Assembly: GCA_003635265.1 (NCBI GenBank)
Contig: PYIZ01000051.1
Coordinates: 1-55,782 of the forward strand
Reading direction: 5' to 3'
Length of the DNA: 55,782 nt
Source: Candidatus Poribacteria bacterium
GTDB lineage: Bacteria > Poribacteria > WGA-4E > PCPOR2b
Positions within the stretch are counted from its first letter, which is position 1, and each line of letters begins with the position of its first letter. Under the pieces are notes generated by a model that saw only the letters and a program-made list of their open reading frames with translations, did no database searches and was not told where the DNA came from. The translations under genes were made by a program, and so were the position numbers. Positions 27,031 through 35,201 of this stretch are shown here, one piece after another.

Positions 27031-28515
27031 ATGGGAACAGGACAACAGTTTTTAGCATTCGATCTCGGCGCGGAAAGCGGACGCGGCGTGCTCGGGCATT
27101 TCAATGGGGAACGACTCAATCTGGAAGAACTTCATCGGTTCCCAAATGGAGGCGTTCGTGTTTTGGATAGCCTGCACTGGGATGTTTTGCGACTCTGGAA
27201 TGAGATAAAGACCGCACTTTCGATCTGTGCACAAAAAGACACACCCCTTAGCGGAATTGGAATCGACACATGGGGTGTCGATTTCGCGCTGCTGGGCAGG
27301 GGTGATGTACTGCTTGGATTCCCATATCACTATCGCGATTCGCGCACCGATGGCATGTTGGAGGAGGCTTTCCGCCGCCTGCCTCAAGCAACTCTCTTTG
27401 AACGAAGTGGCTGCCAATTTCTGCAGATTAACACGCTCTATCAGTTGTTGTCAATGGTTGTGCAGAGATCGCCGCTACTCGACATTGCCGAGACATTTTT
27501 GATGATTCCAGACCTTTTCAACTTCTGGCTGACAGGACAGAAAGTGTGTGAATTTACCGACGCAACAACTACACAATTTTACGATCCGCGAAGGAAGGGT
27601 TGGTCGAAGGAGATCTGCACTGCCCTCGGATTGCCACATGAAATCCTTCCGGAGGTTGTACAACCGGGGACGCAGCTAGGTACATTGCTGCCCTCCGTTG
27701 CAGCAGAGACAGGACTGCCTGAAATACCTGTTATCGCTCCAGCTTGCCACGACACCGGTTCAGCTGTCGCTGCGGTGCCTACACAGAGCGATGATTGGGC
27801 GTATATCAGCTCCGGTACATGGTCGCTGATGGGGATTGAAGTCCCCGAACCGATCGTCACCGATCAGGCGCTTGCCCTCAATTTTACGAATGAAGGAGGT
27901 GTAGAGAACACATTTCGTTTCCTCAAAAACATCATGGGACTCTGGCTCGTGCAGGAGTGCCGACGGACATGGGCACAAGCCGGGGTTGAGATGTCCTACG
28001 ATCAGATGACCCAGCTTGCTGAAAATGCAGTGTCTTTCACCGCGCTGATTGATCCCGATGACGATGCCTTTCTGCCTCCCGGCGACATGCCATCCCGTAT
28101 CGTTGACTACTGTAAACACACCGGACAATTCGTGCCATCAGATGCAGGAGAGATTCTCCGGTGTGCTTTGGAAAGCCTTGCGCTCAAATATCGGTGGGTT
28201 CTGGAGAAACTAGAAGTTGTCCGCGGAAGGGCAATCGATGTAATTCATATTGTCGGCGGAGGCGCCCAAAATCAAACCCTGTGCCAGTTCACCGCAGATG
28301 CGACTGCGACGCCGGTCATCGCAGGGCCCATTGAAGCGACAGCGATTGGAAATATCGTGGTTCAAGCCATTGCATTTGGTTCGATTGAATCCATCTCCGA
28401 GGCGCGGGCAGTTGTCCGCCGATCTTTTGACGTTATCACCTACGAGCCCCAAAAATCGGTGGATTGGGATGAAGCCTACGCACGATTTCTGAAGATAACA
28501 GGTCTGCCATCTTAG
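27031..28515 (+). CDS. rhaB: FGGY carbohydrate kinase, rhamnulokinase-like
   Basis: About 494 residues from ATG 27031 (MGTGQQFLAFDLGAESGRG), which has AGGA 5 bases upstream; the frame extends to 26959 without family similarity. The ASKH fold shows LAFDLGAESGRGVLG (phosphate 1), GIGIDTWGVDFALLG, the RhaB-like YHYRDSRTDGM, CHDTGSAVAAVP, AYISSGTWSLMGIE and HIVGGGAQNQTLCQFTADAT (adenosine). It would phosphorylate rhamnulose or a close ketose. The enzyme type is well supported; the exact sugar (rhamnulose or fuculose) is less certain. PhyH and a methyltransferase follow. Confidence 0.88.
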   Translation: MGTGQQFLAFDLGAESGRGVLGHFNGERLNLEELHRFPNGGVRVLDSLHWDVLRLWNEIKTALSICAQKDTPLSGIGIDTWGVDFALLGRGDVLLGFPYHYRDSRTDGMLEEAFRRLPQATLFERSGCQFLQINTLYQLLSMVVQRSPLLDIAETFLMIPDLFNFWLTGQKVCEFTDATTTQFYDPRRKGWSKEICTALGLPHEILPEVVQPGTQLGTLLPSVAAETGLPEIPVIAPACHDTGSAVAAVPTQSDDWAYISSGTWSLMGIEVPEPIVTDQALALNFTNEGGVENTFRFLKNIMGLWLVQECRRTWAQAGVEMSYDQMTQLAENAVSFTALIDPDDDAFLPPGDMPSRIVDYCKHTGQFVPSDAGEILRCALESLALKYRWVLEKLEVVRGRAIDVIHIVGGGAQNQTLCQFTADATATPVIAGPIEATAIGNIVVQAIAFGSIESISEARAVVRRSFDVITYEPQKSVDWDEAYARFLKITGLPS

Positions 28516-28557
28516 CTGCATTTTCACAATCTGATTGAGTAAGAGGAGAAATACTTC

Positions 28558-29373
28558 ATGCTGACCGAAGAAGAAAAATGGTCGTTCGACCTGCACGGCT
28601 TTCTAGTACTCAAGGGTGTCGTTTCAAGGGAAGATGTAAAGCGTATGGTCGAGTTGTGCGATACGTGGCACGCCCTTGATGACAGTAAACTGCCCCCACC
28701 GTTAAGGACCTATTGGGATGTGAACACCAAGCCAACGACACCCCGATCGATTAATAACGTGCCCTACGCGGACGAAGTTTTTCAACGGCTCGTTCTCAAT
28801 CGCGAGATTATGCGAGTGGTGCTTGCGCTAACACAAAACTGCCCTCAATTACTTTCAGTCGCACTCACTCGAAACACAAAGGAATCCGACGATATTTCCT
28901 TTCACGGCGGTTTCTCCGGCGGCATCCGCAACCCAGCAAACGATTATCAAGCCGCCAATGGAGAGGTTTTTGCCACCTTTCTTAACGCCGGAGTCTCGTT
29001 GGTAGATGTGCCAGCTGGAACAGGATTCGTGTGCGTTCCCGGTAGCCATAAGTCGAATTTCGCCAAGCCCGACCACGTGAACATCTACGATGGTCCACCG
29101 ACCGTTGCGAACGTCAGTGTCAATGCTGGGGATGCGGTTCTGTTTACGGAAGCACTTTGTCACGGTGCGCGTCGCTGGACACTCGACGAACCACGACGCA
29201 CCGTGTTTGTCCGTTACAGCACGTCCTATGCCTCGTGGTCGCCCGGATATGGACCCATTGAGCAGCATCGAGACAAGTTGTCAGAGGAGGTTTACGAACT
29301 ACTCCAAATGGCAGCTCACCAACATCGAAAGCGGGTGGTGGATCGGTTACTTGCGGAGATGGACGAGCAATAG
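28558..29373 (+). CDS. PhyH-like dioxygenase with HxG in place of HxD
   Basis: 271 residues of the phytanoyl-CoA dioxygenase (PhyH) family, double-stranded beta helix. It starts LTEEEKWSFDLHGFLVLKGV, typical of the group. The usual metal site HxD appears as His116-Gly117-Gly118 (SFHGGFSGG); the second His is His202 (ALCHGARRW), and RRTVFVRY holds the likely 2-oxoglutarate Arg. GFVCVPGSHKSNF is conserved. Loss of the Asp is seen in Fe/2-oxoglutarate halogenases, but also in uncharacterised PhyH groups and inactive proteins. AGGAG precedes the ATG. It is 42 bases after the kinase, probably in one operon. Confidence 0.85.
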   Translation: MLTEEEKWSFDLHGFLVLKGVVSREDVKRMVELCDTWHALDDSKLPPPLRTYWDVNTKPTTPRSINNVPYADEVFQRLVLNREIMRVVLALTQNCPQLLSVALTRNTKESDDISFHGGFSGGIRNPANDYQAANGEVFATFLNAGVSLVDVPAGTGFVCVPGSHKSNFAKPDHVNIYDGPPTVANVSVNAGDAVLFTEALCHGARRWTLDEPRRTVFVRYSTSYASWSPGYGPIEQHRDKLSEEVYELLQMAAHQHRKRVVDRLLAEMDEQ

Positions 29374-29409
29374 TTCGGTTAATCCAACTGTCGGACGTGG
29401 GTTGAGACG

Positions 29410-30093
29410 ATGGCCACTCAAATGCTACTTCAGCAGATCAAAAGTCGTTATCCCGTTGCAGAAAAAACCATCCCCCTAATCGCCAACCAAGTCCGCATGG
29501 CAATTATTGATGATCCCGATCAGCTGCTTGATACGTTGAGTAAGGAGGATCAGTGTGGCACGCTTCATCTCCCCTATTGGACGTATCTGTGGCCCTCGGC
29601 AATTGGTCTGGCACAATATCTTGACCTGAATCATGAATTTGAAGGGCAGCGGGTCTTAGAGATTGGTTGTGGGTTTGGACTCGCTGGGATTGTGGCGTGT
29701 CAAAAGGGTGGTATCGTTCTATTCACAGACTATGAACAGGACACACTCGCCTTTGCGCGTTACAATGCGCTGCACAACGGCTGTGCCAATCAAGCGTCCT
29801 TTGTGGGGATGGATTGGAATAGTCCCTGCCTAAAAGGCAAATTTTCGCGCATCCTCGCCTCAGATGTCATCTACGAAGACACACACTGGGATCCGATCCT
29901 AGCACTCCTTCAAACGCATCTGACCCCGGATGGAGTGGCTATCTTTTCTGAACCTAACCGAACTAGCGCGTCCGGCTTCCTTGCGCGGGTCAGTCGTTAT
30001 GGCTTCACATACACGACGCAGACCAATGACGTTGTGGGTCTGGACGGGGTAGTTTTCAAAATCTCCATCTACTGTTTGACATGGGCAGAATAA
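29410..30093 (+). CDS. Class I SAM-dependent methyltransferase (lysine-methyltransferase-like)
   Basis: 227 residues. LPYWTYLWPSAIGLAQYLDLN followed by RVLEIGCGFGLAGIVACQKG (SAM motif I) is the pattern of the METTL-type protein N-methyltransferase group. LFTDYEQDTLAFARYNA is motif II and RILASDVIYEDTHWDPILALL the D-x-x-Y-type active-site loop. Members methylate lysines in proteins such as ETF-beta or ribosomal proteins, or small amines. The substrate here is unknown. It follows the PhyH gene by 36 bases; no terminator is evident before the convergent gene at 30173. Confidence 0.8.
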   Translation: MATQMLLQQIKSRYPVAEKTIPLIANQVRMAIIDDPDQLLDTLSKEDQCGTLHLPYWTYLWPSAIGLAQYLDLNHEFEGQRVLEIGCGFGLAGIVACQKGGIVLFTDYEQDTLAFARYNALHNGCANQASFVGMDWNSPCLKGKFSRILASDVIYEDTHWDPILALLQTHLTPDGVAIFSEPNRTSASGFLARVSRYGFTYTTQTNDVVGLDGVVFKISIYCLTWAE

Positions 30094-30172
30094 GGGTGCA
30101 TCCTGACTATCCTAAGCAAATATACGGACTATTAGTGAAACAACGTCTACAGATAGATGACAGAAGCTACAC

Positions 30173-30421
30173 TCACGCAATCACTTCGTAACGAACATCA
30201 ATGTTCACTCTGTCCTCCAGCGCGTCCGCAAGCATCGAGAGTAATTCCTCATCACAACCATTCTCTGCCAAAAAACTCAGGGATTCTGAATCGATGTAAT
30301 AATCCTGATCCTCGAAACCTTCCTCCTCTAAGTTGTCGATTAGAAACTGCACCTGATCTTCGGTAACTACCCCAATTTCTTCGTCGTGTTCGATATCTAT
30401 CAATCGATACACCTGCGCCAT
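30173..30421 (-). CDS. Small acidic protein of unknown function
   Basis: 82 residues from ATG 30421 (MAQVYRLIDIEHDEEIGVVTEDQVQFL), with GGAG 6 bases upstream; the longer start at 30436 would place that site inside the gene. It is strongly acidic (many Glu/Asp), with an alpha/beta pattern and the sequence DQDYYIDSESLSFLAENGCDEELLSML. No enzyme motif is visible. The gene is 16 bases after the sulfatase stop, so it is the last member of the minus-strand operon or an independent housekeeping gene. Confidence 0.7.
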   Translation of the reverse strand: MAQVYRLIDIEHDEEIGVVTEDQVQFLIDNLEEEGFEDQDYYIDSESLSFLAENGCDEELLSMLADALEDRVNIDVRYEVIA

Positions 30422-30437
30422 GATGATCTCCGACATT

Positions 30438-31931
30438 TTATCTTGGATACAGGGCTAGATGTGCGCCCGGAGTCCCATGCTTATAATCGCCGTCACACGC
30501 ATTGAGCAGCCACGTTTTCAATCTATCGACAATTTCCGGGTATGATTCCGCAACGTCATTCTCCTCCCGATAATCCTGATTCAGGTCATACAGTTGAAAA
30601 CTGTCTTCGCTGTTGATATAGCGCAACTTCCAGTTGTCTTCCGTCACCAAAGCGGGACCTAGCCCAGAGGCATATACAATGAATGGATGAATTTCTTGCT
30701 CCTCATCCCTCCCAAGTAACGTTGGCAAGAACGAAATCCCATCTTTACCTTCCGGCAACTCAGTGCCAATGAGTTCAGCGAGTGTTGGCATAAAGTCGTA
30801 GTTTGTTAGGATATGGTCTGACAGACCACCAGCGTCGATTTCGCCGGGGAAGCGGACAAGGTAAGGGATTCGAGTCCCGCCCTCCCAACTCGACCACTTC
30901 AAGCCAGCCATGCCGTCGTTGCCGTTGAACACATCCCCGCCAGTCTCAGAATAAAACTTCGTTCTGATGTTATCAAACGCCCCACCGTTCAGATCCTCTG
31001 TCCGTCCGGACGTCCGTCCGTCTTGCATCGCGTACACTTCATGACCGTTATCTGAACACAACACAATCATCGTTTGCTCGTCAATTCCCAGCCGCTCAAG
31101 CTCGTCCAAGATGATTCCAACGGTCTCATCAAATTTGAGAATCATCGAAGCATATTCCTTCTCATACTCTGTTAAATTAGCATTGTGTTTTACGGACGGG
31201 TGGATCTCGGGGATAGCAATGGGACCATGCGGCAACTGCGATGGGTGGTATAGGAAGAAAGGTCGATCCTTGTGCTTGCGAAGGAAGACGATAATTTTTT
31301 CGTTGAAAATATCTTGAGAATATACTGCCTTTCCCTTCCGATCTGATCGGATCGCCGCGTTCTCAGGCGACTCGCCATCCAGATGCACGCCGCAATCAGC
31401 CCGTGTATTGCCACGGATATAGGATAGCTCCCCATTTTCAAAGAGGAAGGGCGGATAAAAACCGTGGCAACGTGCATGGTCATACCAACCGTAGTGATAA
31501 TCCCAACCGTGTCGGCGGATTCGATCGCCCGTAGTGTCGAACCCCCATTCAAGCTTGCCAATTTGTCCCGTCACATAGCCCGCTTCCTGAGCAATCTGAG
31601 CGAGAAATACTTCATCGGGAGTTGCTTGGAGACCGGTTGTATGGATCAACTCCGTAACCTGTGACAACGTCATCTCACCCGTGCTGAGTCTGTTATAGAC
31701 ACTTCCTTGGGTATAAGTCCAAGTGCCTTGATGACAGTCGTGAAGCCCTGTCATCATGCTTGCGCGGGACGGTGCACAGAACGCGCAGCCGTAGGCACCC
31801 CTAAATCGCATACCCTCATTGGCGAGACGGTCAATATTCGGGGTCTCGAAATGCTGTTGCCCGTAGCAACTGAGCATACCCCGTCCGAGGTCGTCACCAT
31901 AGATGAATATCACATTTGGTTTGCCTGGCAT
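30438..31931 (-). CDS. Sulfatase (formylglycine-dependent, cysteine type)
   Basis: 497 residues of the alkaline-phosphatase superfamily. Metal ligands start with IFIYGDDLGRG (Asp13, Asp14). The modification site is Cys52-Ala-Pro-Ser-Arg56 (AFCAPSRASMMTG), where Cys is turned into formylglycine by FGE, which is not in this window. YHPSQLPHGP and MIVLCSDNGHEVY carry later active-site residues. There is no signal peptide, so the enzyme appears cytoplasmic, acting on imported sulfated sugars or esters. GGAAAGG lies before the ATG. It is between PhyH and the small acidic protein in the same operon. The substrate is unknown. Confidence 0.93.
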   Translation of the reverse strand: MPGKPNVIFIYGDDLGRGMLSCYGQQHFETPNIDRLANEGMRFRGAYGCAFCAPSRASMMTGLHDCHQGTWTYTQGSVYNRLSTGEMTLSQVTELIHTTGLQATPDEVFLAQIAQEAGYVTGQIGKLEWGFDTTGDRIRRHGWDYHYGWYDHARCHGFYPPFLFENGELSYIRGNTRADCGVHLDGESPENAAIRSDRKGKAVYSQDIFNEKIIVFLRKHKDRPFFLYHPSQLPHGPIAIPEIHPSVKHNANLTEYEKEYASMILKFDETVGIILDELERLGIDEQTMIVLCSDNGHEVYAMQDGRTSGRTEDLNGGAFDNIRTKFYSETGGDVFNGNDGMAGLKWSSWEGGTRIPYLVRFPGEIDAGGLSDHILTNYDFMPTLAELIGTELPEGKDGISFLPTLLGRDEEQEIHPFIVYASGLGPALVTEDNWKLRYINSEDSFQLYDLNQDYREENDVAESYPEIVDRLKTWLLNACDGDYKHGTPGAHLALYPR

Positions 31932-31990
31932 ATCCGGCCTTTCCCTAATGAAGTAGCGACTTTTACGTTTTACGCATCACGTTTCACTAC

Positions 31991-32800
31991 TCATGTCCAA
32001 CGGGTCACCATTTTGGTGCGCGGGTCCTCGCCGCTACCAATCTCCTCATGGCGGAATAGCTGTTTGGCACGATCCGAGAGTGAGTCATAGATATCCTGCC
32101 GAATCCCGATTTGTGGGTACATCGTCTTGAACCATGATCGTGCATACATCAGCGCAATATTCGGGCGCGGTTCATCAGAGACATTGGGTGTTCCCCGATG
32201 CCACATCCGCGCGTCTCGGATAAGCAATGAACCTGCCGGCATAAGAACCTGCTCGGAGTGCATGATTTTCGATATACTTTCAACATCAATTCCACTCGGC
32301 ATCAGATGGGTGCCGCCGGGCCAAATCTCCATCGCACCATTTTCTTTGCGAAACTCGACCAACGGAATATCCAAAACGATACAGTACACCGGTGATGGAG
32401 CGTCTACCTCTGGAAAAAGTTGATGAATATCGGAATGCGTGGGTTGGTAGTCCGATCCGGGCAGCGGCGTATTATTTCCCAGATAATGACAGATACAGCT
32501 GTCTCCAAGCAATTGATCGATCACCGACAGAACGATTGGATGGCTAATCACGTCCGAATGACTAAACGGTGGCCGAAATGGTAGATGCATTTGCCACCGT
32601 TTTGCCCCACGGTTAGGTGGGTTTTTGGCCATATTGTCGTTCAAAAGTTCCATATAGTGTGCGCGAAGTTCATCAACCAGGTCTTGTGACAGGACAGCCT
32701 CAAAAACAACGTAGCCGTTCATCTTAATCTGCTGAATCGCAGCATCAAGTGTCTCCGGACTCAGGCTCTTGGTTTCGCGCTCTACAGTGCTTAATTTCAT
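31991..32800 (-). CDS. PhyH-family dioxygenase with canonical HxD site
   Basis: 269 residues. It starts with a helical segment, then MNGYVVFEAVLSQDLVDELRAHY typical of PhyH. The iron site is His122-Ser-Asp124 (THSDIHQLFP), with the distal His in DARMWHRGTPNVSDEPRPNIALMY, where the Arg for 2-oxoglutarate also lies. Such non-heme iron enzymes hydroxylate or demethylate small molecules. AGGAG precedes the ATG. It shares an operon with ThuA-like, sulfatase and another PhyH gene. Confidence 0.9.
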   Translation of the reverse strand: MKLSTVERETKSLSPETLDAAIQQIKMNGYVVFEAVLSQDLVDELRAHYMELLNDNMAKNPPNRGAKRWQMHLPFRPPFSHSDVISHPIVLSVIDQLLGDSCICHYLGNNTPLPGSDYQPTHSDIHQLFPEVDAPSPVYCIVLDIPLVEFRKENGAMEIWPGGTHLMPSGIDVESISKIMHSEQVLMPAGSLLIRDARMWHRGTPNVSDEPRPNIALMYARSWFKTMYPQIGIRQDIYDSLSDRAKQLFRHEEIGSGEDPRTKMVTRWT

Positions 32801-32860
32801 CGAATCTCCTCTATGAACTGTGATACCTAACAGATGGACAATACTTTGCTTGATGGTAAA

Positions 32861-33802
32861 TCAGAGGCTAAAATCGGAGGGACGCATACCCCTCTTGAAC
32901 GTGCCGAAGCCGAAGAAAGTGGGTGTATACTCGTCCACATAATCAACTTGGCTCTTGTTGGGAATCTGATTTTCCAGCCCCATGCACCAGTAACAGGCAT
33001 TTACCAACAGACGCCGCAAGCCTTCGCTTTCCAAGTCTATTGAGGCTCCCATTGTAGTGCAGAATACACGCGATGCGATTCCCTGCTCACCGGTGTAGCT
33101 CTTAATCCATGCCAACGGCATCGTAGGAGTGTCAGGTTTGGGCGAATCTGACGGTCCCATCCCGACAAGCACTTGCCCATGGAGGAGCACCTGCGGAGCT
33201 CCCGCTAATGTTGTGGTGCCGTACACATCGGTTGGTCCCCAGACATCTTCAACCCCTTTCAGAATGGGGTGGTCTTTCATCTCGGTATCAATAACACCGC
33301 GTGTGCTCTCTTTGCCGTGGTTACCATGATGGTTGATCCACGTTTCTCCCAGAACTTGGCGTCCGTATCCACCGTCAAACTCCTCACTGTTGAAGCTGTA
33401 TTTTGCGTAGGGACTTTGTAAATTCCTGCTGTAACTGAAACCATGCGTTGCTGTCCGCAATCCCATAACCGGCTTACCTGCATTGGTATAATCAACAATA
33501 TATTTCATCTGCTCATCGGGCAGTTCGCGGAAGCGGGTGAAAAGCACCATCATATCCGCCGTTTCGAGATTATGAAGTCCGGGAATATTGGTTTGTTCCT
33601 CCGGATTGATCTCCCCGGTATCCGGATCTATTGCGAAAAGCACCGTGCATTTGAACCCGTGGTGGACAGCCAAAATCTTTCCGAGCAGTGGTAGCGCTTC
33701 TTCTGATCGGTATTCTTCGTCACCACTGACAAGTACAATGTGTTTTCCTGTACCCGGTCCCTCACTGCCTTCATATACAATCCAATGTTCAGAATTTCCC
33801 AT
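32861..33802 (-). CDS. ThuA-like (trehalose-utilisation type) domain protein
   Basis: 313 residues. The class I glutamine-amidotransferase-like fold of ThuA is visible in KHIVLVSGDEEYRSEEALPLLGKILAVHHGFKCTVLF, then ADMMVLFTRFRELPDEQMKYIVDYTNAGKPVMGLRTATHGF. The nucleophile Cys of true amidotransferases is absent at the elbow, as is usual for ThuA. ThuA proteins accompany sugar catabolism loci, with uncertain chemistry. It is 11 bases after the upstream PhyH gene, with AGGAG before the ATG, so it is firmly within the operon. Confidence 0.82.
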   Translation of the reverse strand: MGNSEHWIVYEGSEGPGTGKHIVLVSGDEEYRSEEALPLLGKILAVHHGFKCTVLFAIDPDTGEINPEEQTNIPGLHNLETADMMVLFTRFRELPDEQMKYIVDYTNAGKPVMGLRTATHGFSYSRNLQSPYAKYSFNSEEFDGGYGRQVLGETWINHHGNHGKESTRGVIDTEMKDHPILKGVEDVWGPTDVYGTTTLAGAPQVLLHGQVLVGMGPSDSPKPDTPTMPLAWIKSYTGEQGIASRVFCTTMGASIDLESEGLRRLLVNACYWCMGLENQIPNKSQVDYVDEYTPTFFGFGTFKRGMRPSDFSL

Positions 33803-33813
33803 ATTTTTCTCCT

Positions 33814-34626
33814 CTATGGTGTTCGGTAAAGCCCTGAGCCTTTGTCCTCTCTGCGGTAATGCGGCGCAGAGATCACTGCCTTTTGACCCTCGGTCAGTTC
33901 ATCATAAAATGGTGGTGGTGTATAGCTACCCATCAACGACTCACCCATAACGCCGGAGTTATAGCGGATAATCACCGAACGCCGCTGGTGTTTGGCGACC
34001 CACGGCAGCCCACCGTGCATCAGACATTCGACGAACAGGATCGCATCGCCCGCCTTCGCAGGAATAGTGATAATTCGATCTTGGTCCGTGTGATAGAGTC
34101 GAATATCGTCTGGGCAGGGGAAGTTTGCCTTATGACTGCCGGGCAAACACGCAAAACCGCCATCTTCAGGTCCCACATCGGTCAGTTGAACGGCAAAGTT
34201 CGTCATGCCACAATACATACGACCATTACGATAGAGGAATCCACGCGAGCGGTCAAAAGGTTCGGCACCTTCATGGAACCAGAAGCCTTCCGCACCCTCG
34301 TCCATTGTGATGATGCCGAGTCCCTCCAGTCGGGGACCAGATCCCAACAGCTCCTCCAGATACGGCATAAGTCTAGGATGAGCAATCATCTGCCGAAATA
34401 CATCACAATGTGGCTTATCCCACGTCAACATACCCCCTAAATCACCCCGCCCAGTCGTACCCCGTAGCGTTGTGGATCCGTTGGCAAGATCATTTGGACG
34501 GATACTAATCTCATCTGCGTGGTGATCAACCGCTGCATTCGCTGCCTCCACCTCTTCAGGGGACAAAGCACCTTCTATTACCAAATAACCGTGCACATCA
34601 AACAAGTATTTTTCTGCGTCTGTCAT
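33814..34626 (-). CDS. PhyH-like dioxygenase with HxG in place of HxD
   Basis: 270 residues. MTDAEKYLFDVHGYLVIEGALSPEEVEAANAAVD is a standard PhyH start. The expected HxD reads His118-Glu119-Gly120 (GFWFHEGAEPF); the distal His is in ECLMHGGLPW and RRSVIIRY has the likely 2-oxoglutarate Arg. DGGFACLPGSHKANFP matches the paralog at 28558 (GFVCVPGSHKSNF), which also lacks the Asp. It is the first gene of the operon behind the promoter at 34715-34744, with GGAGAGG upstream of the ATG. Confidence 0.85.
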   Translation of the reverse strand: MTDAEKYLFDVHGYLVIEGALSPEEVEAANAAVDHHADEISIRPNDLANGSTTLRGTTGRGDLGGMLTWDKPHCDVFRQMIAHPRLMPYLEELLGSGPRLEGLGIITMDEGAEGFWFHEGAEPFDRSRGFLYRNGRMYCGMTNFAVQLTDVGPEDGGFACLPGSHKANFPCPDDIRLYHTDQDRIITIPAKAGDAILFVECLMHGGLPWVAKHQRRSVIIRYNSGVMGESLMGSYTPPPFYDELTEGQKAVISAPHYRREDKGSGLYRTP

Positions 34627-34714
34627 TGTCTTTTTCCTCTCCTGTCACATTTCTATTTTAATACAGTGAAAGTTAGAAATTCGGTTTGCCGGTCTGTTCT
34701 ATCTGGAATAACTT

Positions 34715-34744
34715 ATTGTATCAAGGATACATAACTTCTGTCAA
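34715..34744 (-). promoter_or_regulatory. Sigma-70-type promoter for the PhyH-ThuA-PhyH-sulfatase operon
   Basis: On the minus strand TTGACA (34744-34739) and TACAAT (34720-34715) are separated by 18 bases. Transcription would start near 34708, about 80 bases before the first PhyH gene. Confidence 0.7.
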
Positions 34745-34918
34745 TAGGTTGAGCTGGCACAATATTATCCTTCCGAAACTTCTTGACTGGTAAAGGGTGA
34801 TAACAAGTAAATTCTGTTTTATTGCATGGTAAAATAACGTGATACCTCACCTAAATCCCTATGGGAATGATAGCCGTAATTCAGGACAATAGACCTCGGT
34901 CAGTAGGCAAGCACACGT

Positions 34919-35131
34919 ATGCCTCCGTTAGTATATACTAGTGAACACTTTGCACATTTAAGGGTAAAGAAACCTACTAACTTGCACGGCGCTGGGCAAT
35001 CGTTCAACCTACGTGCCGGCAAACCTGCTACTATAATGGGGGTTAAAATGGAGGTAGTTCGGGAGGTTGCAAATGACCAAGGTTACAGTTTATACTTTCT
35101 ACAGATGTTTGGCACAGAAATTGATGCCTAA
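34919..35131 (+). CDS. Possible small protein ahead of the giant TPR gene (weak)
   Basis: In the 575-base gap between the divergent operons, a 70-codon frame reads MPPLVYTSEHFAHLRV... and ends ...DQGYSLYFLQMFGTEIDA. The second half has a plausible beta-strand pattern, but there is no good ribosome binding site at the ATG. It may be real, a decayed fragment, or chance. Apart from the promoter at 34715-34744, I see nothing else firm in this gap. Confidence 0.25.
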   Translation: MPPLVYTSEHFAHLRVKKPTNLHGAGQSFNLRAGKPATIMGVKMEVVREVANDQGYSLYFLQMFGTEIDA

Positions 35132-35201
35132 AAGGAAAATTCCGCCGAGATTCGGGTGAAATTGATTAGTCAAAACCTGAAACCCCAAAGGAGATAGAAA
35201 G

